Origin: Diphasiastrum complanatum | Taxonomy: Eukaryota; Streptophyta; Lycopodiopsida; Lycopodiales; Lycopodiaceae | Assembly (NCBI GenBank): GCA_029204225.1 | Contig: CM055093.1 | Coordinates: forward strand, 6,517,815-6,581,814 | Direction: 5' to 3' | DNA length: 64,000 bases | Shown here: positions 45,480 through 55,385 of the stretch, piece after piece | How the letters are laid out: every line of letters starts with the position of its first letter | Numbering within the stretch: position 1 is the stretch's first letter | Translations under genes and position numbers: made by a program | Notes under the pieces: model-generated | Seen by the model: only the letters and a program-made list of their open reading frames with translations | What the model was told of the DNA's origin: nothing | The model's database searches: none

Positions 45480-47000
45480 CTGGATATCGGTCTCAAGCAC
45501 AAAATGGAAGGCAAAATCAAACTGCAACAAACTATGCACTCGAGATAGATATCACAAAACCGAGTATCGATTTCGAGCAAGGATATACAAGATAGAGAAA
45601 ATCGGATAAAAAACGCATGCTTGAGAGCGATATCCAAGAAAACAATATCGGTTCCAGGCGGGAAGGTACAAGCAAAGAGTAAACGGGTTAAAAAGTGCGC
45701 TTGAAAAATTTACGTGAAAATCCACATTGAAAATGAGGAATTTATTAAAAAAAAATTCACACGTGTGGAATCTAATCGATAGGACACGAGTCATTTCATG
45801 ATTGGCTGAAAATATTCGTCCGTACAAATAATGATTGATACGACAGTTGTCACGTGCTGAATGACACATGGCGCTCTCTGATTGGTGCACATGTCACATC
45901 CCACGTGCCATTATCAATGAGTCATAATAATGTGTATGGATGGACACATGGACAACTGAAATGACACCATGTGTTTCGAATATTTCATTTATCGTCACAA
46001 ATTTTTAGGTTCTTTTTCACAATATCGACCTCAAGCGTGTCAGAAAGGCGTTTGGTATCGGTTTTGAGCTCTGGTAAATTGGCCAGAGAATATTTCTAAT
46101 GAAAGCGCGCGCTTGAGACCCATATCCTAATAAGTAACACCGATTTCAGGCACAGAGGTATGCATTGAGAGTAAACAGACTGAAAAGTGCACTTGAAATC
46201 GATATCAGACGCAAAAATCAAAAAAATTACGAAGGACACATGTCGTGTCGTGATTGGTCAAAAAAATTGGTCTATACAGAGAATGCTTGATGCGACAATT
46301 GTCATGTGTGGAATGACTTGTGGTGATATCTCATTCGTGCACATGTCACACCCACACGTGTCTCTCATCAATGAGTCATGATGATGTGTACGGATGGACA
46401 AGTGGACGACTGAAATGACACCACATGTCTCAAATTTTTCATTTATTGTTGCAAATTTTCAGTTTTTATCTTGCAATGTCGATCTCAAGCACGTCAAAAA
46501 GGCTTCTCGTATCGTTTTCGAGCACAAATATATTGGCCAGAGAAAATTGGAATGAAAACCCGAGCTTGAGAGCGATATCCACAAAGTAATATTGATTTCA
46601 GACGCGGAGGTACGAACGAAGGGAAAAGAGGTTGAAAAGTGCACTTGAAATCGATATCAGATGCAAAAATTAAAGAACTTGCGAATGATGCATGTCGTTT
46701 CATGATTGGTTGAGAATATTCGCCCGTATAGAAAATGATTGATGCGACAATTGTCACGTGCAAAATGACACATGGCGATATATAATTGGTCCATGAGTCA
46801 CACACCCATGTGTGCCTCATCAATGAGTCATAATGATCAGTACGGATGGACACACGGACCACTGAATTGATGCCATGTGTTCCTTATCAGTTTTCCACAC
46901 GTGCACAATTTCTTTTATAAATACCTCCACAAAGTTTTCATTTTTCCTCGCAAATTTTCAATGTTTTACATCGCAATATCAATCTCAAGAGCGTCCAACA
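45480..47000. repeat. Tandem repeat, unit about 453 bp, about three copies
   Basis: CAATGAGTCATAATGAT-type text occurs at 45915, 46369 and 46821; TCTCAAGC preceded by a TATCG/TGTCG variant at about 46025, 46479 and 46978; and TGAGAGCGATATCC-type text at about 45623, 46105 and 46569. Each copy contains ATTGG (inverted CCAAT) and CACGTG-like sites. The last copy has an additional segment with CTTTTATAAATACC (about 46911-46924). The array ends about 230 bp before the histone-like ATG. Confidence 0.9.
46911..46924 (+). promoter_or_regulatory. Possible TATA box upstream of the histone-like gene
   Basis: CTTTTATAAATACC occurs only in the last copy of the 453-bp repeat. It lies about 310 bp before the ATG at 47233, followed by pyrimidine-rich DNA. 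CCAAT-type and ACGTG elements occur upstream in each copy. Confidence 0.4.
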
Positions 47001-47232
47001 GCCTTCTAGTGTCCGCCATTGCCCCCCACGCTTGAGACCAATATCACAATATCTCCAATGTCACTTTCAAATGCAAAACTTCACTTCCTTTTTTTTTTGT
47101 TGCTAATCTTGCGCTTGAAACTGATACTCAGTCTTTCAAACTTGTTTCTATTGCAAATTCTTTTGTGTCCTTCTTTCTATTGCAAATTCTTTCTGCAATT
47201 TTTTTTCTGTCCTCCTTTTATATTTGACCATA

Positions 47233-48031
47233 ATGGCTAGGACCAAAGCCACTACTCATGCCATAACCTCTATACAGCCTTCCTGTGCCCGTGTCCCCTC
47301 TAGTACTAGTCGTAGACATGGCAGAAAGTAGGTCTGGCGGAGGGAGATCAGAAAACTCCATAGATCAACTAAATTATGGATCCCTAGAGCTCCTTTCGAC
47401 CGATCTGTTAGGAATGTCACCCTTGTCACTTGGGCTTGATGTTCGTTTTGCCGTGACAGCCATGCAGACCTTATAGGGTGTTGCAGAAGATTTTTTGTCT
47501 CAGTTTTTTGAGGATTTTTGTCTTTTGGCCATGCATGGTAAGCGTGTTACCATCATGCGTAAAGATTTCATTATTCTCAAATGACTTCGGGACCTGTATT
47601 ATGGTCTTTATGTGGATAATGCCAACACCTCTAGAGACATGCCTCTGGATAGATCAGATTTGCCAACTACCTCAAGGAGGAAAATGAAGCAGGTTGTCCC
47701 TAAGAAAGTTGGATCATGTAGGCTAGCTGCTTCTCTTCTTCCTAAGGTAATCCCTGCAAAGCGACCCCGGATCGTCCTGACCTATGCATCAAAATCTGAT
47801 TCAGAAACAAAATCAGCCTCTTCTCCTCCTATTATTCGTCCAACTCCTCAGAAGGTTTCCTCTCCGAAGGTGGAGATATTCCAAGATGAGCTTGACAAGA
47901 TAACAGAGAAATTTATTAATATTGTTTCCGCTTCTGATTCAAAATATGTTGTTCATTTCTTTTATTTTGATGATTATACTTATGTCAAAATTGATTCTAA
48001 TTTTCATTTTGATTGTTGCAGTCGGAATTAG
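47233..48031 (+). pseudogene. Histone H3 pseudogene with CENH3-like core and basic tail
   Basis: H3 variants form the nucleosome core; CENH3 marks centromeres. The ATG at 47233 gives MARTKATTHAITSIQ, like an H3 start. After a TAG (47329-47331) the same frame continues WRREIRKLHRSTKLWIPRAP and FDRSVRNVT, matching the alpha-N and alpha-1 helices. A frameshift near 47430 leads to DVRFAVTAMQTL, a TAG (47474-47476), then GVAEDFLSQFFEDFCLLAMH and GKRVTIMRKDF, matching alpha-2 and the start of alpha-3. R-K-D-F and W-I-P-x-A-x-F are seen in plant CENH3, where canonical H3 has P-K-D-I and L-I-R-K-L-P-F. A TGA (47582-47584) follows; then 149 codons stay open as a Lys/Ser/Pro-rich tail (AKRPRIVLTYASKSDSETKS) not found in H3. 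No introns, so possibly retroprocessed. Too damaged to be functional as read. Confidence 0.7.
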
Positions 48032-48782
48032 AGCCTGAATATTCTTTTTAAAAAATTTATAAATAAGGAGAGAGTATCAAATTTTCTATGTATAGAAATA
48101 AACTCAGCTAAAAATACACATAGAAAATTTGATTCTCTATTCATGATGCCATTAATGAAATACCGATTATGACAACTTCTATTGGGGAGATAACTATTAA
48201 ATCTCTCAAGGTATATACAATTTATTGTTGATATGCAACTCTTTTTCTTTTTTAAAATCTATCGTCATAGCATCAATAAATTGTATGTCATAATATTAAT
48301 AATTTTTGTTGAATATCTGCAATGTGTATAGCAAAATTATGTAGATTTTCACAATTGTTTTCATTTCGGCAGACACAGCCCTTGATCTTGTCTACACCTG
48401 GCTTTTGCTGCCTATTTGGGCTAGCTTGCGGAATTAATACAAGAACCTAAGCAAACGACTACCGACCACAGACATAAAATTATTCTACAAAACAGACGAC
48501 ACGAATGACGAGAGATCGAGAGAAGAGAACGATTGCATTTTGTATTTTCGTTATGAGTGAGTTGATCAGTGTGTCGCTCGTTGGCGGCCTGTCACTCCTC
48601 TCATGAATACGTTATGTTCTGCTCAATGGCAGACTTTCATGCATAGCTCATAGTACTTGAACGCAACTATCCTTTTTTTGCTACGTCTCTCTCCTCTCTT
48701 ACTTTACTTCGTTCATTCTATTTTATTATTAAATCTGGGAAAATTGTAAGGTCACTAAGTAATAGTGTACAAGATAGGTTTA
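48032..48782. other. Non-coding stretch with a long hairpin
   Basis: The hairpin at 48069-48139 is described separately. The rest holds no recognised gene and ends at the Gypsy LTR. Confidence 0.5.
48069..48139. repeat. Inverted repeat with 20-bp arms
   Basis: AGAGTATCAAATTTTCTATG (48071-48090) pairs with CATAGAAAATTTGATTCTCT (48119-48138) with one mismatch, loop about 28 bp. It stands 40 bp after the stop of the histone-like gene. Confidence 0.85.
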
Positions 48783-49549
48783 TGTAGTGGGTTTCTTTCC
48801 TTGCCTAACCTGAATCCAAGATCTAGTCAATCTAGCATCAAAGAGACAAAGTTAGCTATCATGTGTAGGTTCGTTCCCATGAGAGCGATAGTATAGTTCA
48901 GATTTCAGCATGAATGGAAGACCCAAATCTAACTCTAACATCCATTAACCCTAACCATTAATACTACACATCCATTAACACTACGATCCATTAACACTAC
49001 ACATCCACAATAAAGATAGCTTACTCTTTCTCTCTCTCCCTTTCTCCCTCATAAAAAGAATAATAACATACAATCCCAATAACATCCAGATCCAACAATT
49101 AGCAAAAACCAAAGAAAGCATGAGAGATGGAGAAAAAGTGATAGAGAGCAAGGACATTCATCAATCCATTTCTGAAGAGAACCAATCTGCTTTATTGAAA
49201 TGAGGAAATGAACATGTGTAGGAACTTGAGTTGGTCCTTTTTTATAGTCAAGAGGAGGACTCCGGCCTCTGAATCCTATTGGTCTATTTCTGCCTCCCTA
49301 ATTATTCAAATTTAAAAAAGAGTGGGAACCATCCAAATTGGAGGGAAACCCAACTTTATTCACTAACTTGACATTTAGGCCCTAGGACATTAAAAGTCCC
49401 ACAAAAATGGCCTAAAGTCCTTTTATTGACTTGTAACTAATCAAATAACTATGTGATCATCGGGTTGAACTTACACATGTAGGGTGCCAAATCCCTCTCA
49501 CTTATTGACTAGGGATAGGGTTGCCTTGGGATCCGCAAACCCTCCAACA
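48783..49549 (-). repeat. 3' LTR of the Gypsy element
   Basis: On the plus strand it starts TGTAGTGGGTTTCTTTCC and ends GATCCGCAAACCCTCCAACA. Just outside, GTGGGAGATAC on the minus strand serves as a purine tract. It contains the TATA-type TTTTTATAGTC (inverted) and a CCATTAACACTAC short repeat. Confidence 0.93.
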
Positions 49550-49777
49550 GTATCTCCCACCAAAACTGTTGGCAATCCCACGACACCTGCCTCGAAGCTT
49601 GAATGCAAATTTTCAATAATTGCCATATGGGTCCGGTGGCCATTCATGATAACCTTGATCTTAGGATAATCGGTGGCAATACCATGTCTTGATATCACAT
49701 GTCCAAGCACAACTTCGTGGGAAACCCATATCTGGCATTTTTTTGGATTTAGAAAAATTTGATATTTGCAGCATCTT
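49550..49777 (-). pseudogene. Gypsy reverse transcriptase, middle part
   Basis: FKRCCKYQIFLNPKKCQIW and SHEVVLGHVISRHGIATDYP correspond to the region after the Y-x-D-D site of Gypsy RT (usual text R-C-R-x-Y-x-I-x-L-N-P-K-K-C and L-G-H-x-V-S). It directly continues the RT cut by the Copia insertion at 53893. After KIKVIMN similarity stops, and the 3' LTR follows. The junction indicates a deletion of RNase H and integrase. Confidence 0.85.
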
Positions 49778-49782
49778 TTAAA

Positions 49783-50483
49783 TGTGAAAGTACTATACTT
49801 TAGGACCATAAATAGATCTACAAAATATCCACAAGAGTGATTGGATGCTTGCTTAGCAATCTATCAAAAAACTAGACACAAAAAAGTTGATCTAGATTGG
49901 CAATTTGACAAACAACAAGCACTAACAATCAAAAGCATTGATAAACATTGAAATCCGAGCCCACACGTGTGTACTATAGGCTGTAGTACGGCCTTCAACC
50001 TGAGAAACAAGTAGAAATTGATTTGGTTTCATTTGGATCACAAAAACTCAATGTACATAGTGAACTAGCTTGAGATTGCCAATGAGCTCCAAAAATTTTC
50101 TATCTTCTCACTATGGAGAGAGGGAATACACAGCAAATTCGACTTCCTTCTTGAAGTTAGGTGGATTTCCAGCATGTAATAAGGAAGTTAACTCACTCTC
50201 CTTGACCTAAAATGAAACCCTAGTCTATTGCCTAGAGTTATGCTTGGTAGGTAGCTAGTTGGTCAAATTTTGACCTTAAACTTAGGTGTAGGTCCTATAA
50301 AGTAGGGATGACCACCAAATAGACATGACCAACTCTCTTGACTTGACCTAACCTACATTAGGATGGGTTTCCCATGTGGCATCATGGCCTCACATGTGTG
50401 GGACCCACTTGTGTACACAATTTACACTATTCTACATAGTTTTTTATCAAGCTAGATTTGCCAATTTTTGGCAATTCTTCACA
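49783..50483 (-). repeat. 3' LTR of the nested Copia
   Basis: 701 bp. On the minus strand it is preceded by the purine tract TTTGAGGAGGAG (50484-50495). Confidence 0.93.
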
Positions 50484-50693
50484 CTCCTCCTCAAATTTAG
50501 CTTGATCTATTTACAACTCTCTTGATAGATGAATAAAAGCTTTTAGAAGTGCCTAAAAAATCCAGCTACAAACAAGGAACTTTTGAGACTCCAATAGAGA
50601 ATGATGTCCATGAAGGATCTTTCACCACCTCTTAGAGGATCCCTTACAAGATGTTCCATAAATGTGTCTATATACATGTAGCACACTTCAAAA

Positions 50694-52051
50694 CTAAACA
50701 TCATGCCAAGACATGGATTCCAAGGCATTTTGTGCACTTGAAGATACATCAATTAAAATATTAAGTGCATACATAATGTTGCCAAAGACAACTTGCCTTG
50801 CTTGATCCATATGATTGAGCCTAGATGGCTCCATCTTGATACTCAAGGTTCTTCTTGGAGTCCTTGGGTCTTGAGCTTGATCCTCCACTTGACTTGACTC
50901 CAAAACATCAATGAATTGAATAATGTGTTGATCCAAAGGTGCTTCTTCAAGTTTACAAATCTTCCACTCTTGAAAGATCACATTTCCACCATTGACAAAT
51001 TCTTTGGTTGAAAACAAGTAGATTCTACAATCTCTACTTGAAGAGCAAAACACTACCATTATTCATATCATTGAAATAGGATAATCTTTGGTCCTTACAT
51101 TGGAATGATCATGCACAAAGCATGTGGACCCAAAGATTTCCAATACAAATGATGTTTCATCTTTTATGACACTATTCAAACTATTACAAAAATAGTTATC
51201 CAATGAAATTGCTTTATCAACAACAAATGTAGATTTCAAAGCATCCCATTTCATTGTCTTGTCATACAAAGTAATAAATACCATGAATCTTAAAGGTAAG
51301 AAACAAGTCACCTCATGTCTACTAATACTTTCCAAAAAGTATTCAAAGATAGTAGACTCTCCAATGCTCACCACCCTTGCAAGATGCACACTTGAATGGA
51401 CAATTTGCATGCAATTTGATGACTCGGCCATTGTCATTGAGGACTCCCTTGGAACTCTCATGCTTTGAGGCTGATCCTCAAGATCTTCCTCCTTTTGATG
51501 CTCCTCCTCAATGCAAGCAAGATCACACTTTGCCAAGATCTCTCTTGAGTGATCTCCTCCTTTGCCAAGCTCATTCTTTCAAAAGCAACACTAGCTTCCA
51601 ACTTAAACAACCTTCCATGTTTAAATCCCTTTGCAATGCAAACATCATTCTTCAAGATGAAACAAACACCATGCTTAAAGTGGACATCCAAACCACTTTC
51701 TAAGAGTAGACCAACACTAAGCATATTCTTGGTGATTGATGGTACATAAAGGACATTTTCTAGATCCATGCATTTTGAGGATTCTAGACACAAAGATATG
51801 GTGCCAACACCATTTATCCTACACTCTTCATCATTTGCAGTAAAGACAAACTTTTTAGCATCATTGAATGAGTGTAAGGTTGAGAAAAAGTCCTTTTCAC
51901 AAGACATGTGGGAGCTAGCCCCACTGTCGATCCACCAATTGTCTCTTGAATTGCTATTGCTTGTTGGTGAGGATGTAGATGCCATCAAGAATACATCTAC
52001 TTCATCCTCCTCCTCCTCCTTTGCAAGGTTTCCTTGTTTGTCCTCCTCCAC
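50694..52051 (-). pseudogene. Copia protease, GAG-pre-integrase and integrase remnants
   Basis: The frame 52051-51458 contains NWWIDSGASSHMSCEKDFF, the Copia protease with its catalytic D-S-G, followed by LENVLYVPSITKNMLSVGLL and FKHGRLFKLEASVAFERM (GAG-pre-integrase). The frame 51536-51063 holds weak integrase traces (VHLARVVSIGESTIFEYFLE and EIFGSTCFVHDHSNVRTKD). The frame 51059-50694 resembles the text after the core (CRIYLFSTKEFVNGGNVIFQ; usual Y-R-x-Y-x-P-x-x-x-K-x-x-x-S-R-D-V-x-F). The HHCC motif and catalytic residues of integrase are not recognisable. The RT that should follow is absent. Protease would free the gag and pol parts of the polyprotein. Frame breaks at about 51460-51540 and 51060. 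Confidence 0.85.
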
Positions 52052-52059
52052 TTGTGCTC

Positions 52060-52848
52060 TTAGCCTCTTGTAGCATTCAGATGCATAATGCCCCTTCTTT
52101 CCACAAAAGAAGCATTTTTGCTTTGACTTGTCTTTTGAGCTTGATGCATCATCCTCTTCTTTGGCCTCCTTTGGATGCTTCTTCTTTCCATTGGTCTTCT
52201 TTTTGTCCTTGAATGAGAAATTGGCTTTCTCATCACCATCTGCAACGACAAGGAACTCATCCTAGATTTTGCATGGAGCATCCTACACTCTTCAGCCACT
52301 AATACACTGTGAAGTTTTTCTATAGTTGGCAAAGTGTCTTGGATGGCAAAACTTTGGACCAAATTTGCAAAGTCATCTCCTAGACCATTAAGGACAATTT
52401 GTACAAGCTCTTCATCATGAATCTTCTCTCCAATGGAAGCCAACTCCCTATTTAGAGACTTGATTCTGAGTACATAATCCTGTGCACTCTCCTCACTTCT
52501 CCTCATGCTTTGCAAAATTTGATTTCTAAGCATAAGAACTCTAGAAGTGTTGCTAGACTCATAGATTGATTTTAAAGATTCCCAAGCCTCTTTAGCATTA
52601 GTACAAGCTGATACTTTTCTCAACAAATCATTGCTCACATTCATCTTCACACAATGAAGTGCAAGCCTAGATCTCTTCTTGTATCTAGCTAACTCCTGTG
52701 CACCTAGAGGTTCATCTTCATCTTCAATCAAGAACTCATAAAGGTCTTGGAGCACCAAGAGTGACTCCATTCTAACCTTTCAAATAGCATAATTTGTAGA
52801 AATCAACCTCTCACTAGCTTCTAGAAGGTATGGTCCAGCAGATCCCAT
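52060..52848 (-). pseudogene. Copia gag of the nested element
   Basis: The ATG at 52848 begins MGSAGPYLLEASERLISTNY, the start of Copia gag. A Trp codon changed to TGA follows shortly; the frame then runs MESLLVLQDLYEFLIEDEDE, KMNVSNDLLRKVSACTNAKE, SRVLMLRNQILQSMRRSEES and GEKIHDEELVQIVLNGLG, the UBN2 domain. A frameshift near 52210 puts the zinc knuckle (KCFFCGKKGHYASECYKRL, C-x2-C-x4-H-x4-C) into the frame of the protease. Gag forms the particle that packages the RNA. Besides these two lesions it is well preserved. Confidence 0.9.
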
Positions 52849-52864
52849 CTTACTAGTGACTTCT

Positions 52865-53186
52865 ACAAACAAGAAATAGATTTGATTGACTTGAAACTCA
52901 CAAAGGTCTCACACTTGCAGTGTTTCACTCAAATTTGATTTCTAATCCAACAAATGGACTTATAATCACAGTTCTATCACTCCCTCACAAAGCTGGAATG
53001 AAGATAAGATGAAGTGAAAACTCCTTTCAAACAAATCTTGCCAAGAAATGGATTTGATTGTCTCTAGAAACTCACTAAGGTCTCTCTCTTGTAGTTTTTC
53101 ACTCAAATTAGATTTCTAATCCAACAAATGGACTTATAATCTCAGTTCTAGCACTCCCTCACAAAGTTGGAATGAAGATAAGATGA
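52865..53186. repeat. Tandem duplication of about 178 bp in the Copia leader
   Basis: TTCTAATCCAACAAATGGAC, TTATAATC-CAGTTCTA and CACTCCCTCACAAAG-TGGAA occur in both halves (52865-53025 and 53045-53186). The second copy runs into the LTR end. Confidence 0.9.
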
Positions 53187-53892
53187 TGTGAAATCTACGT
53201 ACTATAATTTAGGACCATAAATGGATCTACAAAAGATCCACAAGAGTGATTGGATGCTTGCTTAACAATCTATCAAAAAACTAGACACAAAAAAGTTGAT
53301 CTAGATTGGCAATTTGACAAACAACAAGCACTAACAATCAAAAGCATTGATAAACATTGAAATCCGAGCCCACACGTGTGTACTACAGGCTGTAGTACGG
53401 CCTTCAACCTGAGAAACAAGTAGAAATTGATTTGGTTTCATTGGGATCACAAAAACTCAATGTACATAGTGAACTAGCTTGAGATTGCCAATGAGCTCCA
53501 AAAATTTTCTATCTTCTCACTATGGAGAGAGGGAATACATAGCAAATTCGACTTCCTTCTTGAAGTTAGGTGGATTTCCAGCATGTAATAAGGAAGTTAA
53601 CTCACTCTCCTTGACCTAAAATGAAACCCTAGTCTATTTCCTAGAGTTATGCTTGGTAGGTAGCTAGTTGGTCAAATTTTGACCTTAAACTTAGGTGTAG
53701 GTCCTATAAAGTAGGGATGACCACCAAATAGACATGACCAACTTTCTTGACTTGACCTAACCTACATTAGGATGGGTTTCCCATGTGGCATCATGGCCTC
53801 ACATGTGTGGGACCCACTTGTGTACACAATTTACACTATTCTACATGGTTTTTTATCAAGCTAGATTTGCCAATTTTTGGCAATTCTTCACA
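53187..53892 (-). repeat. 5' LTR of the nested Copia
   Basis: 706 bp; nearly identical to 49783-50483, with most differences at its left end (TGTGAAATCTACGTACTATA against TGTGAAAGTACTATA). Confidence 0.93.
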
Positions 53893-54477
53893 TTAAATAC
53901 TTTTCCAATCGATCTAAGTGGTCTGCATCTGTCTATGGACTGCTAGGTCATCCTAGTAAATTTCAAGGAATTTTTGCAAATAATGTTTAAAAGCAAATTG
54001 CATTACTCATTGGAACAAACTTGGTGCATTACAGAGTCCAAATGACATTACTTTGTAAGCATAGGTGCCCCATTATGTTGCAAAAGCGGTTTTGTGGCGA
54101 TCGGCAGGTGCTATCTTAACCTGGTTGTAACCACTAAATCCATCCAGGAAACTATAAGCTTCCGCTCCAGCAAGGTGATCCAAAATGCTTTCAGTAAAAG
54201 GTAACAGAAAGTGATCCCTCCGCGTCACTTTGTTCAACGCCTTGAGATTCACACAGATTCTCAATTTCTCATTCTTCTTAGGAACAATGACAATCGGTGA
54301 GATCCATTCAATATGCTCGATCTCATAAATGAAATCGGCATCAAGCAGTCTCTGAAATTTTTTCTTTATCAGATCCGCAACATTAGAATTACAACGATAA
54401 AACTTTGTAACCTTTGGAATTGCATCAGGTACTAAAGGTATGGTATGTTCAATCACTGATGTCGGAATACCCTTCAT
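53893..54477 (-). pseudogene. Gypsy reverse transcriptase, N-terminal part
   Basis: Reading leftward on the minus strand: KVTKFYRCNSNVADLIKKKF, DFIYEIEHIEWISPIVIVPK, KLRICVNLKALNKVTRRDHF and AYSFLDGFSGYNQVKIAPAD, the fingers and palm of Gypsy RT with the first catalytic Asp in L-D-G-F. Then GTYAYKVMSFGLCNAPSLFQ follows, with stops after FQ and inside the active site, where Y-x-D-D has a TAG as its second codon. The copy is cut by the Copia LTR at 53893 and continues at 49777. These stops make it inactive regardless of the insertion. Confidence 0.9.
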
Positions 54478-55385
54478 AATGCTGCTTAGCTTGTTTCTTC
54501 GTCATCGATCAGGTGATCCTATCTTCCTTCAATATAACTACTTTAGGCGGTTTTATTGTTGGTTCATCAGGAACATTACGCACTCCAAATATGGTCGGCT
54601 CCATATGATTTAGAATATGCACATCCATAAGTTATGCAGTGTTATCATAAGTCAAGGCATGGCTCACAGGTATGAGATTCTCTTCAATCGGATCTGGTAT
54701 AGGTTCCGTTGATATCCAGGCTACATTCAACACATTCAATGAAAACGTGATTGGTGTATCCAAAGTTTGATCTAATAAGGAAATCTCACTCAAATATGAT
54801 TGATTATCTTGTTGACACATATATCCTACTGTACAATCAATCGTTGCAAGAGCTTCATTCTAGTTGACAATATCTGTTTGAGAATCATAATGAACTACCA
54901 AATTTTTCTCTGGTCAGTCACAAGTATGATCCGTTGTTGACGAATCGTCATCTTCTTTTTGAACCACTGGTTTGATAGTCCAAATTGTAGGATCAACTTT
55001 AGCTGCACGTTCACGATTTTCAAAAGTGATTTTTCCGGTACCCCAATTATGAATTACTTGCACAACTCATACCCATGGACGTCTCAATAGAACTCGGTAG
55101 ACATTTGACGCTTCTGGTAAGTTCATTTCTACCAAAGTAATGACGAACTGTACTCCCGTAATTCTGACAGGTATATCTTCAACCATTCCATGCGGACGAA
55201 CTGTTGTTTGATCAGCTAGCTTAATGGCAAAAGTCGCAGGCTTGATCTTTGTAAGACCCCATTTTGCACATAGCTTTGTCGAAATCAGGTTAACTCCTGA
55301 ACCGCCATATATCACAGTCGCTTCCTTAGAAAATTGTCTATGCTGTATCGGCAGAGTGATATTCTTTTGTTCACTTTTCCAAGAG
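54478..55385 (-). pseudogene. Gypsy protease region with mutated active site
   Basis: NITLPIQHRQFSKEATVIYG GSGVNLIS begins the protease near 55370. The sister fragment at 26.3 kb reads V-L-D-G-G-S, so the catalytic Asp is Tyr here (TAT for GAT). KLADQTTVRPHGMVEDIPV and ASNVYRVLLRRPWV follow as in plant Gypsy proteases, the last being the region before RT. The frame 54820-54632 (MCQQDNQSYLSEISLLDQTL) is part of the PR-RT linker. Loss of the Asp would abolish cleavage of the polyprotein. Confidence 0.8.

Larger units (their letters stand above)
49783..53892 (-). mobile_element. Nested Copia element, minus strand, RT deleted
   Basis: LTRs at 49783-50483 and 53187-53892 both run TGTGAAG...TTTCACA on the minus strand. 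The target duplication TTAAA is present at 49778-49782 and 53893-53897. The 2.7 kb interior holds gag, protease, GAG-pre-integrase and parts of integrase; reverse transcriptase and RNase H are missing. By eye the LTRs differ at about 10-12 of 700 positions, so the insertion is recent compared with its host Gypsy. No initiator-Met primer site was found next to the 5' LTR. Confidence 0.92.

Noticed and set aside
51259-52212. Plus-strand frames over the nested Copia
   Set aside because: They are antisense shadows of the gag and protease frames on the minus strand.
53150-53187. Primer-binding site of the nested Copia
   Set aside because: TCATCTTATCTTCATTCC next to the LTR does not resemble the initiator-Met site or another tRNA end that I know.
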